Shown: positions 1 to 7,803 of the stretch, one piece after another
How the letters are laid out: each line of letters opens with the position of its first letter
Numbering within the stretch: the first letter of the stretch is position 1
DNA from: CAWGXZ01 sp963826695
Lineage (GTDB): Bacteria; Pseudomonadota; Gammaproteobacteria; Burkholderiales; Burkholderiaceae_C
Assembly (NCBI GenBank): GCA_963826695.1
Contig: CAWGXZ010000004.1
Coordinates: forward strand, 434,001-498,000
Length of the DNA: 64,000 nucleotides
Direction of reading: 5' to 3'
Program-made: the position numbers and the translations under genes
Notes under the pieces: model-generated
The model's input: only the letters and a program-made list of their open reading frames with translations
What the model was told of the DNA's origin: nothing
Database searches by the model: none

Positions 1-2
1 GA

Positions 3-230
3 TCGACGGCGACGATGCTCTTCGACATCGCCACGCTGATCGAATTCGTGTCCCAGCAGATGCCGCTGGAGCCAGGTGACGTGATCGCCACCGGAACGCC
101 TGCTGGTGTCGCAGCCATGCACACGCCGGCGGCGTGGCTGCGGCCGGGGCAGACGGTGACCGTCGAGGTGGCGGGTTTCGGGCGTCTTTCCAACCCGGTC
201 CAGGCAGGAGCACCCTTTGTCGAAACCTAA
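3..230 (+). CDS. FAH-family hydrolase, C-terminal fragment
   Basis: Only the last 75 or so residues of a fumarylacetoacetate hydrolase (FAH) family protein are visible; the rest lies left of the window. The fragment holds the family's C-terminal signature GDVIATGTPAGV, followed by a strand region ending in LSNPV. Family members cleave acylpyruvates or act on 2-keto-3-deoxy sugar acids in catabolic pathways. The stop codon lies inside the start region of the next gene (14-bp overlap from its TTG). This gene, the dehydrogenase and the enolase-superfamily gene therefore probably form one catabolic operon. The substrate cannot be told from the fragment. Confidence 0.8.
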   Translation, partial: STATMLFDIATLIEFVSQQMPLEPGDVIATGTPAGVAAMHTPAAWLRPGQTVTVEVAGFGRLSNPVQAGAPFVET

Positions 231-1171
231 GGTACTACTGACCGACCACATCCACCCCGATCTGGGTCCGGTGCTGGAGGCGCGCTGCGAGATTGTCGTG
301 GCGCCCAGACGCCTCGGCGGCCACGTTGAAACGGCTGATCGTCGACGCTGAAGGCCTGATCGTGCGGAACAAGTTGCCGCACGACCTGTTCGACGACGCG
401 CCGAAGCTGCGCGCCGTGGTGCGCCACGGCGTCGGCCTCGACCTGATCCCTGTCGAGGCGGCCACGGTGCGGCGGATACCGGTGGCCAACCTGCCTGGGT
501 CGAACACGACCGCCGTCGTCGAATATGTGTTCGCTGCGATCCTGCAGCTGCGGCGCAACCTCGCTGCCCTTGACACGACGCTGCGACGCGACGGCTGGGC
601 AGCAGCGCGGCCACTGGCGGATCGCGGGCTCGAGCTGCGCGGCAGCACGCTGGGCATCATCGGCGTCGGCGCCATCGGCGCGCGCGTCGCCGAGCTCGGG
701 CTTGCGCTCGGAATGAACGTGATCGGCCTCACGCGGCGGCCGGAGTCGTTGCCCGCCGGTGTGGTTGCTGCAGACCGCGCGACGCTGTTCGCCCGCGCCG
801 ACGTCGTCGTGCTCGCCTGCCCGCTCAACGACCATACGCGCGGGCTTGTCGACGCCGCGGTCATGGCGACGATGAAAGCCGATGCGCTGCTGATCAACGT
901 CTCGCGCGGCCCCGTGGTAGAGACCGGCGCGCTGATCGAGGCACTGCGTGCCGGGCGACTCGGCGGCGCCGCGCTCGACGTGCACGACCGCCAGCCGCTC
1001 GACCCCAGTGAGGCCGTGTTCGATGCACCGAACCTGCTGCTGACGCCGCACGTGGCAGGCATCACCGCGACAAGCCTCAAGGCGATGAGCCAGGGCGCGG
1101 TCGAGACGATGCTCGCGCTGCTCGACGGCGAATGCCCTTCCAACGTCATCAATCCCGAGGTCTACGCATGA
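217..1171 (+). CDS. D-2-hydroxyacid dehydrogenase, apparent +1 frameshift near base 307
   Basis: This is an NAD(P)-dependent D-isomer 2-hydroxyacid dehydrogenase of about 317 residues once a frameshift is allowed for. A TTG at 217 is preceded by GGCAGGAG and opens a typical N-terminus (SKPKVLLTDHIHPDLGPVLE). That frame is lost at GCGCCCAGACGCC (301-313) and the remainder continues one base later (SAATLKRLIVDAEGLIV). Removing the A at 307 restores one frame. The nucleotide fold shows GIIGVGAIGARVAE. The catalytic Arg lies in NVSRGPVVET and the His in LTPHVAG. The position that normally holds the catalytic Glu (xxEP) reads DRQPL, with Gln at 992-994. The stop overlaps the next ATG. It is either a real pseudogene or a sequencing error; the rest of the frame looks intact. 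Confidence 0.8.
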
Positions 1172-2319
1172 GCCCGTTCCAGATCGCCGACATCCGCGCA
1201 GTGCCGATCTCCTTCCCGGTTCCCGAAGGACAATCGGTGCGCCTGGGCATCGGGCGCAGCGTCAAGCGCGACGCGGTGCTCGTTCGCGTCGAAACGCACG
1301 ACGGCCATGTCGGCTGGGGCGAGGCGCACCATGGGCGCTGCCCCGGCGCGATCGCCAAGCTGATCGACACCACGATGCGCGAGCTCGTGCTCGGCATGGA
1401 CGCCTTCGACGTCAACGGCGTCTGGGCGCGGGTCTACAAGATGCAGCTGGCGAGCCACGGCATGGGTGCTGCAGCGGCGCTGGCGCTCAGCGGGCTCGAC
1501 ATCGCACTGTGGGACATTCGCAGCCAGGCCAGCGGCTGGCCGTTGTACCGCCTGCTCGGCGGCAGAGCGAAGCCGATCAAGGCGTACGCGGGTGGCATTT
1601 CCCTGGGGTGGCAGCCCACAGCGGCACTGGTCGAGGAAGCGCAGCGACATGTGGCATCCGGCTATCGCGCGCTCAAGCTGCGGGTCGGCGACACCGCGGC
1701 GAAGGACATCGAGCGCGTGCGCGCAGTACGCCAGGCGCTCGGAGACGGCATCGAGATACTCGTCGATGCCAACACCGGCTACACGGTCGACGACGTGCGC
1801 CGGGTGATGCCGGCGTTCGAGGAATGTGCTGTGGGCTGGCTTGAAGAGCCGTTCCCGCCACAGGACCGCCGCGCCTATGCACAAGCCGCCAGGCTCGGCC
1901 GTGTGCCGCTGGCGGCCGGCGAGAACCATTTCACACGCTACGAGTTCGCGCTGCTGCTCGAAGACGGCGACATCAGCATCGTGCAGCCCGATCTGTCGAA
2001 GACCGGCGGCGTCACAGAGGCGATGCGCATCGCGGCAATGGCGAGCGCTCAGAAGCTGACCGTGAACCCGCACACGTCGGCGACTGCGCTCAACATGGCG
2101 ACCACCATTCACTACCTCTCGGCCATCGACAACGCCGGCTACTTCGAGGGCGATGTCACGACCTACAACCCGTTCCGCGACAAGCTCACGGACCAGTCGC
2201 CGTACGCTCTTGACGAGAACGGCTGCGTGAATCCGATCGAGGGCGTCGGCACGGGGCTCAAGGTCGATAACGCATTCATCGCCGAGCATCCGCTGATCGA
2301 AGGGCCGTGCTACGTCTGA
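1168..2319 (+). CDS. Enolase-superfamily (mandelate racemase/muconate lactonizing type) enzyme
   Basis: The protein has 383 residues, a normal length for the mandelate racemase/muconate lactonizing enzyme group. These enzymes abstract the proton alpha to a carboxylate and then racemise, dehydrate or cycloisomerise the acid. Metal-ligand motifs are in order: LVDANTGY (Asp about residue 200), WLEEPFPP (Glu about 226) and AAGENHF (Glu about 250). A PDLSKTGG segment and NPHTSA (His about 302) follow. The second-strand base motif reads K-L-R (K170-L-R172), not the commoner KxK. The ATG overlaps the upstream stop (ATGA), so it is translationally coupled to the dehydrogenase. An acid-sugar dehydratase is a reasonable guess from the FAH and dehydrogenase neighbours, but the substrate is not readable. 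Confidence 0.85.
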   Translation: MSPFQIADIRAVPISFPVPEGQSVRLGIGRSVKRDAVLVRVETHDGHVGWGEAHHGRCPGAIAKLIDTTMRELVLGMDAFDVNGVWARVYKMQLASHGMGAAAALALSGLDIALWDIRSQASGWPLYRLLGGRAKPIKAYAGGISLGWQPTAALVEEAQRHVASGYRALKLRVGDTAAKDIERVRAVRQALGDGIEILVDANTGYTVDDVRRVMPAFEECAVGWLEEPFPPQDRRAYAQAARLGRVPLAAGENHFTRYEFALLLEDGDISIVQPDLSKTGGVTEAMRIAAMASAQKLTVNPHTSATALNMATTIHYLSAIDNAGYFEGDVTTYNPFRDKLTDQSPYALDENGCVNPIEGVGTGLKVDNAFIAEHPLIEGPCYV

Positions 2320-2399
2320 CGTGGGGAACAGCGGGTTGTCGAACGTTTCGGGGTGCACCGGTGCGATAGCAAGGGAACCGATGATCAATTCAGCTTTAG

Positions 2400-3592
2400 T
2401 GAAACGCTGATCAATTCACCCAAACCGGCATGCCTCATGCATGCTTGACCACACCGCGACAGCCCCTCGAACAACCATGAGCCAACGCAGCTTTGCCAGC
2501 GCCGAGTTCGCCTTGAAGAAGAAGCGGACCCGGCGCGAGAAGTTTCTCGCCGACATGGAGCGGGTGGTGCCCTGGTCGCGCTTGGTTTCTGTGATCGAGC
2601 CGCTGTACCCGACGAGTGGTCGCGTTGGTCGCCAGCCCATGGGTGTGCCCAAGATGCTGCGCATGTACCTGCTGCAGCAGTGGTATGGCCTGGCTGATGA
2701 AGCCCTCGAGGATGCGATCTACGACAGCCAGGCGCTGCGGGACTTCGTTGGTATCGACCTGTCGCGCGAGTCGGTACCCGATGCCACCACGTTGCTGAAG
2801 TTTCGACGCCTGCTGGTCACCAATGACCTGACCAAGGCGCTGTTCGAGGAGATCAACGCTCACCTGGCCCGGCAAGGTCTGCTCATGCGCGCCGGGACCA
2901 TCGTGGACGCCACCATCATTGCTGCGCCGAGCTCGACCAAGAACGCCAGCGGCGAGCGTGACCCCGAGATGCACCAAGCGAAGAAGGGCAACCAGTGGCA
3001 TCACGGCATGAAGGCGCACATCGGCGTGGACGCCGAGTCGGGCCTCGTGCACTCGTTGGTCAGCACCGCGGCCAACGTCAATGACGTGACCCAGGCGGGG
3101 GAGCTGCTTCATGGCGATGAAACCGATGCGTTTGGTGATGCCGGCTACCGCGGCGTAGACAAGCGCGACGAGGCCCGGGGCCCGCAGTGGCACGTCGCGA
3201 TGCAGCCGGGCAAACGCAAGCAACTCAGCAACAGCGCGCTGGGCCAGATGCTGGAGAAGGTCGAGAAGATCAAGGCGAGCATCCGGGCCAAGGTCGAGCA
3301 CCCGTTTCATGTGATCAAGAACCTGTTCCGGCACAAGAAGACCCGGTACCGCGGCCTGGCCAAGAACCACGCGCAGCTGTTCTGTCTGTTCGGGCTGGCC
3401 AATCTGATGCTTGCCAAGCGGCGCTTGTTGGCGACTCATGGCGGAGGTGCGTCTTGAATGCGGGAAGTGGCCCCGAAAAAGGCCAAATCCAGGCTCCAAA
3501 GGGCCTATTTCGATCAATTTGCCGAATGAATCGGCGAGTCCGCTTCATACCGCTCTGAGCGTCTGAAAAAACGGCCATTGCTCAGCGCTTCC
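2400..3592 (+). mobile_element. IS5-family-like insertion sequence, 1193 bp
   Basis: The element carries one intact DDE transposase. Its ends are imperfect inverted repeats: TGAAACGCTGATCAATTC at 2400-2417 against GGAAGCGCTGAGCAATGG, the reverse complement of 3575-3592 (13 of 18 match). Both ends are flanked by TTAG (2396-2399 and 3593-3596). A 4-bp YTAR duplication and a length near 1.2 kb are usual for IS5-family elements. With matching duplications and an unbroken transposase, the copy looks recent and possibly active. It sits inside an older miniature element with related ends. Confidence 0.75.
2477..3457 (+). CDS. IS5-family transposase
   Basis: This is a DDE transposase of 326 residues from the ATG at 2477 (338 if the in-frame ATG at 2441 is used). 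The three catalytic acids are recognisable: Asp144 in GTIVDATII, Asp221 in GDAGYRG and Glu274 in VEHPFHVIKNLF. The N-terminal part has the REKFLADMERVVPW and PMGVPKMLRMYLLQQW segments of the DUF772 domain typical of IS5-type transposases. The C-terminal part reads KTRYRGLAKNHAQL. There is no internal stop or frameshift. It catalyses cut-and-paste movement of the surrounding 1193-bp element and probably acts on related miniature elements. Confidence 0.92.
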   Translation: MSQRSFASAEFALKKKRTRREKFLADMERVVPWSRLVSVIEPLYPTSGRVGRQPMGVPKMLRMYLLQQWYGLADEALEDAIYDSQALRDFVGIDLSRESVPDATTLLKFRRLLVTNDLTKALFEEINAHLARQGLLMRAGTIVDATIIAAPSSTKNASGERDPEMHQAKKGNQWHHGMKAHIGVDAESGLVHSLVSTAANVNDVTQAGELLHGDETDAFGDAGYRGVDKRDEARGPQWHVAMQPGKRKQLSNSALGQMLEKVEKIKASIRAKVEHPFHVIKNLFRHKKTRYRGLAKNHAQLFCLFGLANLMLAKRRLLATHGGGAS

Positions 3593-3673
3593 TTAGGCGA
3601 TGAAATCGCTCGTAAGGCATTGATTTTGCTCGGGCCCGTTTTAGCGGATGTGAATTGATCAGCGCTTCCCAAG

Positions 3674-3904
3674 CTAACTCGGCCCCTTGGCCGAGGCGGC
3701 ACCGTCCGTTGAATGCGATCAACTTTCGCTGGTGGACCTTAACTCCTGGGTCGGCAGTAATCCACTTGGCGGGTCGAGGCGAATCGTGCATCGGCGGTCG
3801 CATTGTGCTTGGCCAGCAAGGCGCGCATCCAGTAGACGCCGATCGCAGCATCACCCCGGTGGCCGGTGGCCGGTGGCCGGTGGGCCAAGTGGACCCCCGG
3901 GCCA
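3674..3904. other. Non-coding gap with four tandem CCGGTGG units
   Basis: This stretch between the mobile element and the tRNA-Met terminator has no convincing gene. At 3856-3883 the 7-mer CCGGTGG is repeated four times without error, followed by GGCC. Nothing else in it is recognisable. Confidence 0.6.
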
Positions 3905-3938
3905 AAAAAAAGCCTCGCAAGTCATTGACTACAAGGCT
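3905..3938 (-). terminator. Rho-independent terminator of tRNA-Met
   Basis: Read on the minus strand, just downstream of the tRNA, AGCCT ... AGTCA-A-TGACT ... AGGCT forms a two-part stem-loop. It is followed directly by a run of eight T. It ends the tRNA transcript before the mobile element. Confidence 0.6.
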
Positions 3939-3948
3939 CTTCGGGTTC

Positions 3949-4025
<77 letters not shown>

Positions 4026-4094
4026 TGAGCCGCAAATTATAGCGGGCAGCGTCAAGCCGCACCGGCTCCGCCAGCTTCCCATTTCCTGCGCTCG

Positions 4095-5210
4095 ATGTTC
4101 AGTTTCTTCCGAAAAAAGCCGGCTCCCGAGCCGCTGCCACCTGCTCCCGATTCCGCGACCGATGCCGCCACCGCGGCTCGGCATGCAGCCGCGGCGGAGG
4201 CTTCAGCGCTGGCCGAGACTGCCGAACCCACCGTCCTCGAACCCGAGTCGGAGGCACCTCCCGGCGAGCAGCAGCGCTGGCTCGACCGCCTTCGCGGCGG
4301 GCTGCGCAAGACCGGCGCCAGCCTGGTGCAGGTGTTCACCGGCACGAAGATCGACGAGGCGCTGTACGAGGACCTCGAGTCGGCGCTGCTGATGGCCGAC
4401 GCCGGCGTCAAGGCGACCGAGTACCTGCTCGACGATCTGAAGCGCCGCGTCAAGGAGGCGAGGGTGGCCGAACCGCAGGCGGTGCGTGGCCTGCTTGCGC
4501 AGGCGCTGGCCGATCTGCTGCAGCCGCTCGAACGCCCGCTGGTGATCGGCGAACACGCGCCGACGGTGATGATGGTCGTCGGCGTCAACGGTGCCGGCAA
4601 GACGACCAGCATCGGCAAGCTGACGCGCCATCTGGCCGACAGCGACCGCAAGGTGCTGCTGGCGGCGGCCGACACCTTTCGTGCCGCGGCGCGCGAGCAG
4701 CTGGCGGTGTGGGCCGAGCGCTCGGATGCGCATGCGCCGTCGCTGCGCGGCCATGTCGAGATCGTCAGCCAGTCGGGCGGCGATCCGTCGGCGGTGACCT
4801 TCGACGCGGTGGTCGCCGGTCGTGCACGGGGTTGCGACGTGGTGATTGCCGACACCGCCGGGCGCCTGCCGACGCAGCTGCACCTGATGGACGAGCTGAA
4901 GAAGATCAAGCGGGTCGTCGGCAAGGCACAGGCGGGTGCGCCGCACGAGGTGCTGCTGATCCTCGACGGCAACACCGGCCAGAACGCGCTGGCACAGGTC
5001 AAGTCATTCGACGAGGCGCTCGGCCTGACCGGGCTGCTGATCACCAAGCTCGACGGCACCGCCAAGGGCGGGGTGCTGGCCGCCATCGCGCTCTGGTCGC
5101 GCGAACGCGCCGGGGGGGCGCTGCCGGTCTACTTCATCGGCGTGGGCGAGCAGCTGGAAGATCTGCAGCCGTTCCGGGCCAGCGAGTTCGCGAGCGCACT
5201 GCTGGGTTGA
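4095..5210 (+). CDS. ftsY: Signal recognition particle receptor FtsY
   Basis: FtsY is the membrane-associated SRP receptor GTPase that docks ribosome-SRP complexes at the Sec translocon. The protein has 371 residues: an acidic, Ala/Pro-rich N-terminal A domain of about 65 residues, the four-helix N domain, and the G domain. The G-domain motifs are GVNGAGKTTSIGKL (G1), DTFRAAAREQL, DTAGRLPTQ (G3) and TKLDGTAKGG (G4), with the family end GVGEQLEDLQPF. The ATG at 4095 follows CTGCGCTCG, with no strong ribosome binding site visible. It converges on ffh with 19 bp between the stop codons, so both SRP GTPases sit side by side. Confidence 0.97.
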   Translation: MFSFFRKKPAPEPLPPAPDSATDAATAARHAAAAEASALAETAEPTVLEPESEAPPGEQQRWLDRLRGGLRKTGASLVQVFTGTKIDEALYEDLESALLMADAGVKATEYLLDDLKRRVKEARVAEPQAVRGLLAQALADLLQPLERPLVIGEHAPTVMMVVGVNGAGKTTSIGKLTRHLADSDRKVLLAAADTFRAAAREQLAVWAERSDAHAPSLRGHVEIVSQSGGDPSAVTFDAVVAGRARGCDVVIADTAGRLPTQLHLMDELKKIKRVVGKAQAGAPHEVLLILDGNTGQNALAQVKSFDEALGLTGLLITKLDGTAKGGVLAAIALWSRERAGGALPVYFIGVGEQLEDLQPFRASEFASALLG

Positions 5211-5229
5211 AGCGGCCGGGCGGGCGCGG

Positions 5230-6603
5230 CTACTTGAGCCCGCCGCCCATGCCCTTCATCCCGCCCATGCGCTTCATCATCTTCATCATTCCGCCGCCCT
5301 TCATCTTCTTCATCATGTCGCGCATCTGCTCGTACTGCTTGAGCAGGCGGTTCACGTCCTGAACCTGCACGCCGGCGCCCTGCGCGACGCGGCGTTTGCG
5401 GGTGGCCTTGAGCAGCTCGGGCTTGCGGCGCTCGAGCGGTGTCATCGAGCAGATGATGCCTTCCATGCGGCGCACGTCGCGCTCGGCGCGGTCCATCTCG
5501 GCGCCGCCGATCTGGCCGGCCTTGGCGCTGAGCTGGCTCGGCAGCTTGTCGATCAGGCTCGACAGGCCGCCCATCTTCTTCATCTGCGCGATCTGCGTCA
5601 GGAAGTCGTCGAGGTCGAAGGTGTCGCCGGACTTGACCTTGTCGGCAAGCTTCTGCGCCGCCGCCATGTCGACGCCCTTGGTCACCTCCTCGACCAGCGC
5701 GACGATGTCGCCCATGCCGAGAATGCGGCCGGCGTGGCGCTCGGCGTCGAAGACTTCCAGGCCGTCGATCTTTTCGCTGGTGCCGGCGAACTTGATCGGT
5801 GCGCCGGTGATCTGGCGCACCGACAGCGCCGCGCCGCCACGCGAGTCGCCGTCCATCTTGGTCAGCACGATGCCGGTGAGCGGCAGTGCCTCGCGGAACG
5901 CCTTGGCGGTGTTGACCGCGTCCTGGCCCTGCATCGCGTCGACGACGAACAGCGTCTCCACCGGCTTCGCCGCCGCATGCAGTTCGCCGATCTCGCGCAT
6001 CAGCGCCTCGTCGATCGCCAGGCGGCCGGCGGTGTCGACGAGCAGCACGTCGAAGTAGTGCCTGCGCGCGTAGTCGAGCGCGGCTTCGACGATGGCGACC
6101 GGCTTGTCGGCCGCGGTCGACGGGAACCATTCGGCGCCGGCCTGGCGGGTGACCAGCTTCAGCTGTTCGATCGCCGCCGGCCGGTAGACGTCGGCCGAGA
6201 CGGTGAGCACCTTCTTGCGGCGCTTCTCGATCAGGTGCTTGGCCAGCTTGGCCGTCGTCGTCGTCTTGCCGGCGCCCTGCAGGCCCGCCATCAGGATCAC
6301 CGCCGGCGGCTGGGCGGCGAGGTCGATGTCGGCGACGCCCTGGCCCATCGTTGCCGCGAGTTCGCGATTGACGATGCCGACCAGCGCCTGGCCCGGCGTG
6401 AGCGAGCCCACCACCTCGGCGCCGAGCGCCTTCTCCTTGACCCGGGCGATGAAGTCGCGCACCACCGGCAGCGCAACGTCGGCCTCGAGCAGCGCCATCC
6501 GGACTTCGCGCAGCATGGTCTGCACGTTGTCTTCGGTGATGCGCGCCTGGCCGCGCATCGTCTTGATGACACGGCCCAGGCGATCGGAAAGTGTGGATGC
6601 CAT
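5230..6603 (-). CDS. ffh: Signal recognition particle protein Ffh (SRP54)
   Basis: Ffh is the cytosolic SRP GTPase that binds signal peptides and 4.5S RNA and pairs with FtsY. The 457-residue protein has an N domain, a G domain and a Met-rich M domain. The G-domain motifs are MAGLQGAGKTTTTAKL, DVYRPAAIEQL, DTAGRLAIDE and TKMDGDSRGGAAL. The M domain contains FLTQIAQMKKMGGLSSL and GMICSMTPLERR-like segments and ends in a Gly/Met/Lys-rich tail. The start at 6603 faces the next gene, whose start is about 41 bp away on the other strand. Confidence 0.97.
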   Translation of the reverse strand: MASTLSDRLGRVIKTMRGQARITEDNVQTMLREVRMALLEADVALPVVRDFIARVKEKALGAEVVGSLTPGQALVGIVNRELAATMGQGVADIDLAAQPPAVILMAGLQGAGKTTTTAKLAKHLIEKRRKKVLTVSADVYRPAAIEQLKLVTRQAGAEWFPSTAADKPVAIVEAALDYARRHYFDVLLVDTAGRLAIDEALMREIGELHAAAKPVETLFVVDAMQGQDAVNTAKAFREALPLTGIVLTKMDGDSRGGAALSVRQITGAPIKFAGTSEKIDGLEVFDAERHAGRILGMGDIVALVEEVTKGVDMAAAQKLADKVKSGDTFDLDDFLTQIAQMKKMGGLSSLIDKLPSQLSAKAGQIGGAEMDRAERDVRRMEGIICSMTPLERRKPELLKATRKRRVAQGAGVQVQDVNRLLKQYEQMRDMMKKMKGGGMMKMMKRMGGMKGMGGGLK

Positions 6604-6644
6604 GGGCGCCGCTGAGCGCCGGGGCGCGAAAGTACACTTGGCCG

Positions 6645-7490
6645 ATGATTCTATCGTTCGGCTCCGGCGCAGCCGCTGCGCTGCCGGCAGCGCCGATGGT
6701 GCTGACGCTGACGAGCCTGCTCGCCCTGGCTTCCTACCTGGTGGCAGCCGCGTCGCCGATCGGCCGCGCAGGCGGATTTCGTGCCGCGCTGCTGCTCGGG
6801 TGGGTGGCGCAGGCGGCGGCGATCGCCATCGACGTCAGCGGTTTCGGCGCCGCGGAAAGCGGCGCGCGCTTCGGCTTCGCGCCGGCGTTGTCGGCCACCG
6901 CCTGGCTGGTGCTTGCGGTCTACCTGGTCGAAAGCCGCTTCCTGCCGATCATCGGCGTGCGCCGTGCGTTGGCGTTGCTGGGTGCTGGCGCCGTGATGCT
7001 CGCCTGGCTGTTCCCGGGGGTGATGCGACCGCATGTCGCACCGGTCTGGGCGCCGCTGCACTGGCTGCTCGGCATTGCGTCGTATGGGCTTTTCGGCGCG
7101 GCGCTGCTGCATGCCGCACTGCAGCGTCGCGCGGAACGCGCCTTGCGGTTGAAGTCGGAACGTGCCGCCGGCGCTGAAGCCGGCATGCCGCTGCTGCAGA
7201 TCGAGCGTCTGACCTTCCGCTTCGTGCTGGCCGGCTTCGTGCTGCTCACCGCGACGCTGCTGCTCGGCGTGGCGCATCCCGAACCACTTCACTGGGACCA
7301 CAAGGCGGTGCTCTCGGTGCTCGCCTGGGTGGTGTTTGCCGGGCTGCTTGCAGGCCGGCGCCTGCTCGGCTGGCGCGGTCCGCAGGCCGCGCGCTGGCTC
7401 TATGCGGGTGCGGCGATGCTGCTGCTGGCTTACGTCGGGTCGCGCTTCGTCTTCGAGGTGGTGCTGCAACGTACGCCGGCTGCCGGCTGA
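6645..7490 (+). CDS. CcsA/YpjD-like cytochrome c assembly membrane protein
   Basis: This integral membrane protein has about 281 residues and roughly eight hydrophobic segments. It resembles the YpjD branch of the CcsA/CcmF-type cytochrome c assembly family. The central PLHWLLGIASYGLFGAALLH segment and the later HPEPLHWDHKAVLSVLAWVV segment carry conserved His residues of the kind these proteins use for haem. In Burkholderiales a gene of this type usually sits between ffh and pilS, as here. The ATG at 6645 was chosen because earlier in-frame starts run into the divergent ffh; an ATG at 6696 is also possible. A TACACT hexamer at 6633 may be its -10. The exact role of the YpjD branch is not established. 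Confidence 0.8.
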   Translation: MILSFGSGAAAALPAAPMVLTLTSLLALASYLVAAASPIGRAGGFRAALLLGWVAQAAAIAIDVSGFGAAESGARFGFAPALSATAWLVLAVYLVESRFLPIIGVRRALALLGAGAVMLAWLFPGVMRPHVAPVWAPLHWLLGIASYGLFGAALLHAALQRRAERALRLKSERAAGAEAGMPLLQIERLTFRFVLAGFVLLTATLLLGVAHPEPLHWDHKAVLSVLAWVVFAGLLAGRRLLGWRGPQAARWLYAGAAMLLLAYVGSRFVFEVVLQRTPAAG

Positions 7491-7493
7491 AGC

Positions 7494-7727
7494 ATGAAGT
7501 TCCTGGTCTTGCTGGCGGTGGTCTTTGCCGTGCTGTGGATGCTGCGTTCCGGGCAGCGGCGCGTACCGCGCGGCAAGGCGCCTGCCGCGGTCGGTCACGA
7601 GGACCTGCCGGCCTGCGCGCACTGCGGCCTCTACCTGCCGCGCAGCGAAGCCCTGGCGGGGCCCGATGGCGTCTTCTGCAGCGAGGCGCATCGCACGGCG
7701 TTTCGCATGCGGCAGGGCGTTCGATGA
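7494..7727 (+). CDS. Small membrane-anchored PP0621-type protein
   Basis: The protein is 77 residues long. Its N-terminal hydrophobic segment (MKFLVLLAVVFAVLWML) is followed by a short cysteine motif (PACAHCGLYLPRSEAL ... VFCSEAH) that could bind a metal. It matches the pattern of PP0621-family proteins found just upstream of pilS in beta- and gammaproteobacteria. It starts three bases after the CcsA-like stop, so the two are probably co-transcribed. No function is known. Confidence 0.8.
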   Translation: MKFLVLLAVVFAVLWMLRSGQRRVPRGKAPAAVGHEDLPACAHCGLYLPRSEALAGPDGVFCSEAHRTAFRMRQGVR

Positions 7728-7803
7728 GCGCCGGCGTCGCGGCATCTCGCAGGCAGCGGCGCAGCCCGGCCGGCGAGCGCGCCAATGGTGCAAGGCGGCA
7801 CGC

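Larger units (their letters stand above)
2374..3669. mobile_element. Outer MITE-like element split by an IS insertion
   Basis: Bases 2374-2391 (GGAACCGATGATCAATTC) and the reverse complement of 3652-3669 (GGAAGCGCTGATCAATTC) match at 16 of 18 positions. Both are flanked by CAAG (2370-2373 and 3670-3673), a 4-bp direct repeat that fits a target-site duplication. Taking out the inner IS and one TTAG copy leaves about 99 bp with no coding capacity, so this looks like a miniature element. Its ends closely resemble those of the inserted IS (core CGNTGATCAATTC), so the IS transposase could have mobilised it. The alternative is an internally deleted copy of the same IS family. Confidence 0.6.
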
